A stretch of 5,820 bases of DNA, from assembly GCA_031279155.1 (NCBI GenBank), contig JAITJB010000287.1, forward strand, positions 1-5,820, in the 5' to 3' direction. Both the position numbers and the translations under genes were made by a program. A model generated the notes under the pieces. It had not been told where the DNA came from, made no database searches, and worked only from the letters and a program-made list of their open reading frames with translations. Numbering within the stretch: the stretch's first letter is position 1; the number at the start of each line of letters is the position of its first letter. Source of the stretch: Deltaproteobacteria bacterium (GTDB lineage Bacteria; Desulfobacterota; Desulfarculia; Adiutricales; Adiutricaceae). Positions 1 through 5,002 of the stretch are shown in pieces.

Positions 1-108
1 AAAAGATGCTTTTTTTGCTTGGCTTTTAAGCCTTGCTTTTAAGCATGCTTTTAAGCCTTGCTTTTAAGCATGCTTTCAAGCCTTGCTTTTAGGCTTGGCT
101 TTTTAGCA
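1..108. repeat. 25-bp tandem repeat array abutting the tpiA stop codon
   Basis: The array is built from alternating half-units of 13 and 12 bases, GCTTTTAAGCCTT then GCTTTTAAGCAT. Two full 25-bp units at 22-46 and 47-71 are identical. A third at 72-96 has three substitutions. Degenerate half-units flank them at about 8-21 and 97-108. Each half-unit contains the small inverted repeat GCTT-TT-AAGC, GGCTTTTAAGCC occurs at 21-32, and the unit junctions form the perfect palindrome AAGCATGCTT at 41-50 and 66-75. Because 25 is not a multiple of three, the array is unlikely to be coding. The last half-unit overlaps the tpiA stop codon (103-105) and its final Cys codon. In a tpiA transcript it would give a string of small hairpins in the 3' end, but no clear U-tract terminator follows inside the window. 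The array may continue left of position 1. Confidence 0.9.
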
Positions 109-861
109 CGGCGAACTTACTATCTTGGTAAATGGTTCCACCAATAGGCTAGCTCCGCCGACCAAAAGGCCGTCGATCTCCGATTGGGCCAAGATATTGG
201 CCGCGTTTTCAGGCTTAACCGAGCCGCCGTAGATTATGCGTATCTGATCGGCAACTTGGGGGCCTAAAATCTCTTTAAGCTGGCGACGCAAAAAGACATG
301 GACCTCTTGGGCCATGCCTTCGGTAGCCGACTTACCTGTTCCAATAGCCCAGACCGGTTCGTAGGCTAAGACCACCTTATGGGCCTCTGCGGGGTTAACG
401 CCAGCTAGAGATCCCTTGACCTGGGAGGAGAGCACATCCATGGTCCTACCGCTCTCGCGGTCGGAGAGGTTTTCCCCAACGCAGACTACCGGAACAAGTC
501 CGGTCCAAAGGGCGGCCCCCAATTTTTTGGCCACCTTATCATCGGTGTCGCCAAAATACTGCCTCCGCTCACTGTGACCGATTATGACCATAGTGGCGCC
601 GGTGGCCTTGATCATCTGAGCAGAGATCTCCCCGGTGTAGGCGCCTTCTTTTTCCCAATGGAGATTTTGGGCGCCAATAATTAAGGGGCTACCTGAGGCC
701 GCCTTGGCGGCGGCTTCTAAAGCCGTGGCCGGGACGGCTAAAGCCACATCGCGGTCAGTTAAAGATGAGGTTACGGACTTAAACTGCCCGATAAATGAGA
801 CGGCCTCTTCCCCGGTCTTAAACATCTTCCAGTTGCCGGCTAAAAAAGGTTTTCTGCTCAT
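103..861 (-). CDS. tpiA: Triosephosphate isomerase
   Basis: This enzyme interconverts dihydroxyacetone phosphate and glyceraldehyde 3-phosphate in cytosolic glycolysis and gluconeogenesis. The 252-residue product has the usual family length and all the expected landmarks: the N-terminal GNWKM (N10 and K12, substrate binding), HSERR at 96-100 with the catalytic His96, AYEPVWAIGTG at 166-176 with the catalytic base Glu168 and the start of mobile loop 6, and the phosphate-binding YGGSV (211-215) and GGAS (235-238). The start chosen is ATG at 861. It gives the canonical MSRKPFLAGNWKM start and has a purine-rich AGGGGGA on the minus strand at 872-866. An in-frame TTG at 900 would add 13 residues not typical of the family. 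The gene is divergent from gltX. The gap/pgk and secG neighbours often found beside tpiA are not seen here. The C-terminus (SSPC) merges with the 25-bp repeat array. Confidence 0.98.
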   Translation of the reverse strand: MSRKPFLAGNWKMFKTGEEAVSFIGQFKSVTSSLTDRDVALAVPATALEAAAKAASGSPLIIGAQNLHWEKEGAYTGEISAQMIKATGATMVIIGHSERRQYFGDTDDKVAKKLGAALWTGLVPVVCVGENLSDRESGRTMDVLSSQVKGSLAGVNPAEAHKVVLAYEPVWAIGTGKSATEGMAQEVHVFLRRQLKEILGPQVADQIRIIYGGSVKPENAANILAQSEIDGLLVGGASLLVEPFTKIVSSPC

Positions 862-1007
862 AGGGTCCCCCTTTTTGGAGGTAGATTGATTTTGGCGCAA
901 AAAGTTTTTTACTTTTACGCGACCTTAGTTTTCCTGTTACCTTAGCTATCTTGCTATTGGCTATTTAACTTACGCCATAAATTTAGGCTAACGCTCCTAC
1001 CTAAGGC

Positions 1008-1040
1008 GACCGCCTTGGGCCCTTTCGCCCAGAGGCGGTC
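1008..1040. promoter_or_regulatory. Strong stem-loop in the tpiA-gltX spacer
   Basis: GACCGCCT (1008-1015) pairs perfectly with AGGCGGTC (1033-1040). The stem continues with TGGGC (1016-1020) against GCCCA (1027-1031), leaving one bulged G at 1032 and a six-base loop (1021-1026). That gives 13 GC-rich base pairs. If the minus-strand promoter at 1051-1079 is real, this hairpin lies a few bases inside the tpiA mRNA leader. There is no T-run after it on either strand, so a leader structure or protein binding site is more likely than a terminator. Its function is inferred. Confidence 0.6.
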
Positions 1041-1072
1041 TGAATCTCGTATTATAAATAATTTTCAGACCG
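1036..1072. promoter_or_regulatory. Nine-base dyad bracketing a -10 box, competing with the adjacent hairpin
   Basis: CGGTCTGAA (1036-1044) is the exact reverse complement of TTCAGACCG (1064-1072), separated by a 19-base AT-rich core. The core holds TATAAT on the minus strand (1056-1051). The left arm shares CGGTC (1036-1040) with the 3' arm of the 1008-1040 stem-loop, so the two structures cannot form at the same time in one RNA. As DNA, the arms sit in the promoter spacer and near the expected start site, a layout that would suit a repressor operator. Which reading applies cannot be decided from sequence alone. Confidence 0.5.
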
Positions 1073-1079
1073 AAAACAA
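1051..1079 (-). promoter_or_regulatory. Candidate tpiA promoter
   Basis: Read on the minus strand, TTGTTT (1079-1074) is followed after 17 bases by a perfect TATAAT (1056-1051). Transcription would begin near 1044 and give a leader of about 180 nucleotides containing the 1008-1040 stem-loop. The -10 box is a full match. The -35 box matches the consensus only in its TTG half, and the region is AT-rich, so confidence is moderate. Confidence 0.45.
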
Positions 1080-1083
1080 GAGA

Positions 1084-1111
1084 TTGCATTGTGGCGTAAA
1101 AAAGCTAAAAT
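1084..1111 (+). promoter_or_regulatory. Candidate gltX promoter
   Basis: TTGCAT (1084-1089) and TAAAAT (1106-1111) are separated by 16 bases. The -10 box matches five of six consensus positions and the -35 box three of six. Transcription would start near 1118, leaving a leader of about 84 nucleotides with the small GGCCT/AGGCC hairpin at 1143-1161. The -35 box is adjacent to the right arm of the long-range inverted repeat (1089-1099). The match is only suggestive. Confidence 0.35.
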
Positions 1112-1201
1112 AATAAGATTGCCTAACGGTAATTTCTTAAGAGGCCTGGCTTAAAAAGGCCGTAAATTCTGAGGCTCAACTTATTTCGGAGTCCATATTA
1201 A

Positions 1202-2596
1202 ATGATCACCAGGTTTGCTCCCAGCCCCACTGGGCATCTCCATATTGGCGGAGCCCGTACGGCTCTATTTAATTTTCTTCTGGCCCGCCATAATAAAGGT
1301 CGCTTTGTCCTCCGCATTGAAGACACCGATGCCACCAGGTCAACTCAAGAATATACTGATTCCATCTTATCGGCCATGGAATGGCTAGGGCTTTCCTGGG
1401 ACGGGGATCCGATTTTTCAGACCTCAAGAACCGATATCTACCGCCAGTATGTCCAAAAACTCCTAAGTGACGGCCAGGCTTATTGGTGCCACTGTAGGCC
1501 TGAGGACATCGCCGAAATTAGGGCCAAAGCTCAGGCTCAAGGCGGAAAACCGCGCTACGATGGTAAGTGCCGTGAGAAAAACTTAGGTCCCGCTCCCGGG
1601 GCCGTGGTCCGCTTTAAAACCCCGCCGGAAGGAAATGTTTACTGGTCTGATCTGATAAAGGGCTCAATATCCATTGATAGCAGCGAACTTGACGATCTAG
1701 TTATTTTAAGAAGCGACGGGCTACCTACTTATAACTTTGCCGTGGTCATCGATGACATGACCATGGGCATTACCGATATTATCAGAGGCGATGACCACGT
1801 CAACAACACCCCAAGACAGATCCTTTTGTACAAAGCCTTTGGGGCGAAACTCCCCGCCTTCGGTCACGTACCGATGATCTTAGGCGCCGATAAGACTCGT
1901 CTCTCTAAACGCCACGGGGCGACGTCGGTCATGGCCTACAAAGAGATGGGTTTTTTGCCTCAAGCTTTAAATAACTACTTAGCCAGACTCGGCTGGTCCC
2001 ACGGCGATCAGGAGATTTTTAGCTTAGAGGAAATGATCTCTCTATTCGATCTAAAACACGTAGGTAAATCAGCCGCCATCTTCAATCCCGAAAAGCTCAC
2101 CTGGCTCAACGCCCACTATATCAAGCAAACTCCCCTGCCGCAATTAGCCTCTCTCATGTGGCCGTACCTAGCCGCCAAGGGCTACGAGCGTCCTAACCAA
2201 GAAAAACTTAATAAGATAATCACAACCGTCCGCGAGCGAGGCAAAACCTTAGAAGAGCTAGCCCAAAAAAGTGAATTTTACTTTGTCGAGACAGTTGAGA
2301 TCGCTCAGCCAGAGAACTTAGTTAAGCTCTTATCCCCCAATGGCCGGGAAATGCTTTGTAATATCGGTCAAAAACTTCTGGAGCATCCCCACCTCGACCG
2401 CGAGACCTTCGATATTATCTTGCGCGATCTGGCCGCGAACGCCGGCGTCAAGGTGGGAGCGGTTGCTCAGCCACTAAGACTAGCCTTAACAGGCAGTACC
2501 GCCAGTCCCGGGCTTTTTGATATCCTCGAAATTCTAAGCCCAGAAACGGTCCAAAAGAGGATCAAGGCAGCTCTTAGTTTAGAGGCTAGCTCTTAA
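1202..2596 (+). CDS. gltX: Glutamyl-tRNA synthetase (class I)
   Basis: This cytosolic enzyme activates glutamate with ATP and loads it onto tRNA-Glu. In bacteria without a glutaminyl-tRNA synthetase it also misacylates tRNA-Gln for the amidotransferase route. The 464-residue length is normal for the family. The N-terminal Rossmann domain has the class I HIGH-type motif HIGG (14-17) within FAPSPTGHLHIGGART, and the KMSKS-type motif is RLSKR (233-237). A zinc-knuckle-like insertion has C96-x-C98-x24-C123, matching the spacing of the E. coli zinc site, but the fourth ligand position (125) is Glu rather than His. GDDHVNNTPRQ (196-206) is the conserved tRNA-acceptor and active-site stretch. The helical anticodon-binding domain ends with the typical PLRLALTGS...SPGLFDILEIL (424-445). 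The ATG at 1202 has GGAG ten bases upstream and starts directly at the family's usual N-terminus. The gene is apparently monocistronic. Whether it is discriminating or not cannot be read here. Confidence 0.97.
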   Translation: MITRFAPSPTGHLHIGGARTALFNFLLARHNKGRFVLRIEDTDATRSTQEYTDSILSAMEWLGLSWDGDPIFQTSRTDIYRQYVQKLLSDGQAYWCHCRPEDIAEIRAKAQAQGGKPRYDGKCREKNLGPAPGAVVRFKTPPEGNVYWSDLIKGSISIDSSELDDLVILRSDGLPTYNFAVVIDDMTMGITDIIRGDDHVNNTPRQILLYKAFGAKLPAFGHVPMILGADKTRLSKRHGATSVMAYKEMGFLPQALNNYLARLGWSHGDQEIFSLEEMISLFDLKHVGKSAAIFNPEKLTWLNAHYIKQTPLPQLASLMWPYLAAKGYERPNQEKLNKIITTVRERGKTLEELAQKSEFYFVETVEIAQPENLVKLLSPNGREMLCNIGQKLLEHPHLDRETFDIILRDLAANAGVKVGAVAQPLRLALTGSTASPGLFDILEILSPETVQKRIKAALSLEASS

Positions 2597-2770
2597 ATTT
2601 GAAAGCTTGGTTAACCTCAAAAGGAAACATCCAGAGGAAAAACTAGCCGTCCTGTACAACTTTTTTTGCCTCTCTAAAATACTAGTCTTTTTGATTTTAG
2701 ATCGGATTTTGCAGCCAACAAAATAAAGCTGCTGTATAGAATAATCCCCCTAAAACATTGACTAATCTTT

Positions 2771-2821
2771 CGCGCGACTACCTAAAAAAGGCCACAAAAA
2801 AAAAGCCAAGGTAGACGCGTG
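2771..2821. promoter_or_regulatory. Imperfect dyad upstream of the coiled-coil operon
   Basis: CGCGCGACTACCT (2771-2783) faces AGGTAGACGCGTG (2809-2821). Twelve of thirteen positions pair, counting one G-T, with a single A-A mismatch. The enclosed 25 bases are A-rich on the plus strand. There is no T-run downstream, so it does not look like a terminator for gltX. It overlaps the -35 element of the promoter candidate for the downstream gene, which would suit an operator or a cruciform. The role is inferred. Confidence 0.5.
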
Positions 2822-2839
2822 TAGGGGAAGCTACATAAT
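2812..2839 (+). promoter_or_regulatory. Candidate promoter of the coiled-coil operon
   Basis: TAGACG (2812-2817) and CATAAT (2834-2839) lie 16 bases apart. The first matches four of six positions of the -35 consensus and the second five of six of the -10 consensus. Transcription would begin near 2846, about 54 bases before the ATG at 2900. The right arm of the dyad at 2771-2821 covers the -35 element. Other AT-rich boxes occur in this spacer, so this is only the best-spaced candidate. Confidence 0.35.
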
Positions 2840-2899
2840 TTTCTCGACTTTTTTTGACATTTCAGCGGCGAATTTTTCGCTTACGGCTTGGAGGAGAAA

Positions 2900-4978
2900 A
2901 TGGCTAAACTAGATGTGGCTTTTCCACCGACAAAGACCTTACTTCTGATATTGTGCGTGCCTGTTATATTTTTGGTCATTTCTGGTTGGAAAATTATCAG
3001 CTTGGAAAGTGAGAAACACCAGCTCAGTGAAGAGCGGGCGGTGTTTATTAAAGAGCAAGAGATCTTCGCCAACCTAAGCGACGAGATCCCCCTTTTAACT
3101 GAAAAGCGCGATGACTTGACCAAAGAGCTAGCCAGCCTTCAGGCGACTTTTGTTAGTCTCACTGATAAGGTCAACCAGCTGCAGCCGCAGATAAAGGAAA
3201 AAGAAGCTCAGTTAGCCGAGACAACGGCCAAAGATGATTACCTTAAGGCTTCTATAGAAGCTGCTACCACCGAATTTGGCCAGCTTACGGCTAAAATTGA
3301 TTCGGCCAAACCTAAAGTAGCCGAGCTCGACCAACTGCTATCGACCAATACCGCTAAATACGAGGCTCTAAGTAAGGAGCTTTCTTCTCAAGAAGTAATA
3401 TTAGCCAAACTTAAAGAAGATGTCGCCGGCTTAGAAAACCGCAAAACGCAGCTCCAACAAAACATCAGCGCCATGGTGGAAGATGAAAAAGTCTGGGCGG
3501 CCTTATCTAGTAAGGTAGATTCTTTAGTCAAAAACTTAGAAGATAGTTCCGCCCAAACCCAAGCTAACGTTACTAGATTAACCTCAGCCGTCGATGGGTT
3601 AGTCCAAACCAACCAAGACGCCGCGTCAAATTTAACGATCATGGAAAACCAATTGACTAGCCTAACCAACCAGAACGCGGCATTAAAAGACCAGTTAAGT
3701 CAAATCACGCAAAACTCGGGCGTATTGGGCCAGGCCGCCCAAAACCTAGATCAAGCTTCCAAAATCATGCAAACCGAGGTTATTGATAGCCTTCCTATTG
3801 AAATAGACGCCCTAACCACTAGCTTAGAAAAAAGCGCCACAGTCTCCCAAGAGGCGGCGACCAAAGCCGCCGCTTCGTCAGAGACTCTGGCTCAAGCTAG
3901 CCAAAGCGCTCAAACTAGAGTTGCGGCCTTAGGTTCTGAACTGACAACCCTAACCAACCACAACGCTACTTTTGGGGATCAGCTCGAGCAAATTGATCTG
4001 AACTCAACTGCCTTAGATACCGATGCCCAAAACCTCTCTCGAGCCTCAAGTACTATCCAAACAAGGGTTATCGATACCCTACCTAGGCAAATAGACGCCT
4101 TAGCCGCTAGCTTAGAGAAAAGCGTATCTATTACCCAAGATGCAACTATCAAAGCCGCCGCTTCGGCAGAAGCTTTGGCTCAAACTAGCCAGAGCGCCCA
4201 GACTAAAGTTAAAGACTTAGACTCCCAATTGACCGCCTTGACCAACCACAACACCACTTTTGGCGATAAGCTCAATCAAATATCTCTGAGCTCAAATGCC
4301 TTAAATATCGATGCCCAAAACCTGGCTCGGGCCTCAAGTACTATCCAAACAAGGGTTATTGACACCCTACCTAGGCAAATAGAAAACCTAACTAATAGCC
4401 TCGAGAGAAGCGCAACTAGTACCCAAGAGGCCGCAACCAAAGCCGTAACTTCGGCTGACGCCTTAACTCAAGCTAGCCAAAACGCCCAGACTAAAGTAGC
4501 CGCCTTAGACCCCCAATTGATAGCTCTAGCCAAACACAACGCTACCTTGGGGGAAGAGCTAAGTTTAGTCAGCCAAAACACAAGCGCCATTGGCCAAGCC
4601 ATCGAAACCCTAGATCAGGCTTCCAAATTTATGCAAACAGAGGTTACTGACCTACCTAGGCAAATTAAGGCTGTTACCACTAGCTTAGAGAAAAGCGCCT
4701 CTGACGCCCAAGACGCTGTTAACCTAGCCTCATCGATGGCCAATAACCTAGAAATAACAAGTCAAACCGCCCAAAGCCTACAAACAGGGATTTTGTCAAG
4801 TTTTCCCAGGCAAGTTGAGGCCATAACCGCTAGACTTGAGGGGGCAACTACCAGAGCCGAAGCCGCTGTAACTCAGGTCACATCGGCTGCAGCCGGGCTG
4901 GCCTTGGTCAATCAAAAATATCAAGAAAGTCTTAACTCCTTACTGAGCAAAACCCAAAAATTTAATAAGATAAAATAG
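2900..4978 (+). CDS. Membrane-anchored coiled-coil protein with four 96-residue repeats; function unknown
   Basis: I do not recognise this 692-residue protein. A short N-terminus (MAKLDVAFPPTK) leads into one hydrophobic segment at about 13-33, which may be a membrane anchor or an uncleaved signal. Residues 34-215 are a charged heptad-like coiled coil rich in Leu, Glu, Lys and Gln. Residues 252 to about 633 are four tandem repeats of 96 residues, rich in Ala, Ser, Thr, Gln and Asn, each with a helix-breaking motif of the form LPRQI. A final FPRQV (635-639) precedes a short helical tail ending in KFNKIK. The only Cys (C19) is in the membrane segment, and no enzymatic motif is visible. The start is the ATG at 2900 with GGAGGAG five bases or fewer upstream. 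An in-frame TTG at 2888 overlaps that site and is rejected. Charges do not settle which side the stalk faces. Composition matches the neighbouring housekeeping genes. Likely roles are structural: an envelope spacer, scaffold or tether. Reading frame and start are confident; function is not. Confidence 0.9.
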   Translation: MAKLDVAFPPTKTLLLILCVPVIFLVISGWKIISLESEKHQLSEERAVFIKEQEIFANLSDEIPLLTEKRDDLTKELASLQATFVSLTDKVNQLQPQIKEKEAQLAETTAKDDYLKASIEAATTEFGQLTAKIDSAKPKVAELDQLLSTNTAKYEALSKELSSQEVILAKLKEDVAGLENRKTQLQQNISAMVEDEKVWAALSSKVDSLVKNLEDSSAQTQANVTRLTSAVDGLVQTNQDAASNLTIMENQLTSLTNQNAALKDQLSQITQNSGVLGQAAQNLDQASKIMQTEVIDSLPIEIDALTTSLEKSATVSQEAATKAAASSETLAQASQSAQTRVAALGSELTTLTNHNATFGDQLEQIDLNSTALDTDAQNLSRASSTIQTRVIDTLPRQIDALAASLEKSVSITQDATIKAAASAEALAQTSQSAQTKVKDLDSQLTALTNHNTTFGDKLNQISLSSNALNIDAQNLARASSTIQTRVIDTLPRQIENLTNSLERSATSTQEAATKAVTSADALTQASQNAQTKVAALDPQLIALAKHNATLGEELSLVSQNTSAIGQAIETLDQASKFMQTEVTDLPRQIKAVTTSLEKSASDAQDAVNLASSMANNLEITSQTAQSLQTGILSSFPRQVEAITARLEGATTRAEAAVTQVTSAAAGLALVNQKYQESLNSLLSKTQKFNKIK
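3653..4801 (+). repeat. Four tandem 288-bp coding repeats (96 residues each)
   Basis: Units begin at 3653, 3941, 4229 and 4517. The first three are exactly 288 bp with no indels. The fourth lacks one codon before its LPRQI motif and diverges in its second half. Each starts with a LTxLTNxN-like stretch, passes through QNL-x-x-ASxxxQT-x-V, reaches the LPRQI motif near position 47, then SLE(K/R)S, QxA and AQT-x-V. Units 2 and 3 are about two-thirds identical by my residue-by-residue count (66 of 96) and share an 18-residue identical block ending in LPRQI. The nucleotides there are nearly identical too, for example from GCCTCAAG at 4043 and again at 4331. The pattern indicates internal duplication. 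Confidence 0.92.
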
Positions 4979-4990
4979 ATTAAATATTAA

Positions 4991-5002
4991 TAGGTGACTT
5001 AC
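4991..5002 (+). promoter_or_regulatory. Ribosome binding site of the second coiled-coil gene
   Basis: AGGTGA at 4992-4997 lies five bases before the ATG at 5003, and only 24 bases separate this ATG from the preceding stop. No terminator or promoter fits in the gap, so translation from a shared message is likely. This site decides the start of the partial gene. Confidence 0.7.

Larger units (their letters stand above)
862..1201. other. Divergent tpiA-gltX intergenic region with nested inverted repeats
   Basis: No convincing gene is visible in these 340 bases. They contain the tpiA ribosome binding site (866-872), a minus-strand promoter candidate (1051-1079), a plus-strand promoter candidate (1084-1111), and the gltX ribosome binding site (GGAG, 1188-1191). 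They also contain several inverted repeats: a long-range pair at 970-980 and 1089-1099, a strong hairpin at 1008-1040, a second dyad at 1036-1072, and a small hairpin at 1143-1161 (GGCCT/AGGCC). A weaker TTAGG/CCTAA pair lies at 983-987 and 1000-1004. None of the hairpins is followed by a run of T on the relevant strand, so they are not classic intrinsic terminators. Confidence 0.75.
2597..2899. other. Intergenic region between gltX and the coiled-coil genes
   Basis: No gene is seen. The first half contains only weak AT-rich structures after gltX: TCTAAAAT/ATTTTAGA (2673-2680 with 2694-2701) and GCAGC/GCTGC (2711-2715 with 2728-2732). Neither is followed by a proper T-run, so no intrinsic terminator can be assigned with confidence. 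The second half contains a 51-bp imperfect dyad (2771-2821), an overlapping promoter candidate (2812-2839), a short GCGAA/TTCGC hairpin (2868-2872 with 2876-2880), and the GGAGGAG ribosome binding site at 2890-2896. A TTGACA at 2854-2859 has no acceptable -10 box at the right distance. Confidence 0.7.

Noticed and set aside
1..108. CRISPR array
   Set aside because: Repeats are contiguous with no unique spacers, and the unit is built of two similar half-units.
704..889. Plus-strand 61-codon open frame antisense to tpiA
   Set aside because: It lies wholly opposite a certain gene and shows no recognisable motif; it is a shadow frame.
862..900. TTG-initiated 13-residue N-terminal extension of tpiA
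   Set aside because: The extension lacks family similarity. The ATG at 861 gives the canonical start and has AGGGGGA just upstream.
2673..2732. Intrinsic terminator after gltX
   Set aside because: The AT-rich stem at 2673-2701 and the GCAGC/GCTGC stem at 2711-2732 are short and lack a following T-run.
2854..2883. TTGACA at 2854-2859 as a promoter -35 box
   Set aside because: It is a perfect hexamer, but 16-18 bases downstream there is only CG-containing sequence (around TTCGCTTA), with no -10 box.
2888..2899. TTG start four codons upstream of the coiled-coil gene
   Set aside because: It lies inside the GGAGGAG ribosome binding site that serves the ATG at 2900, and nothing suitable precedes it.
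2881..3123. Minus-strand 80-codon frame opposite the start of the coiled-coil gene
   Set aside because: It is a shadow of the real gene, Ser-rich as expected from reverse-strand reading of Leu/Glu/Lys codons, with no motif.
3388..3669. Minus-strand 93-codon frame within the coiled-coil gene
   Set aside because: It is a shadow frame with no independent support.
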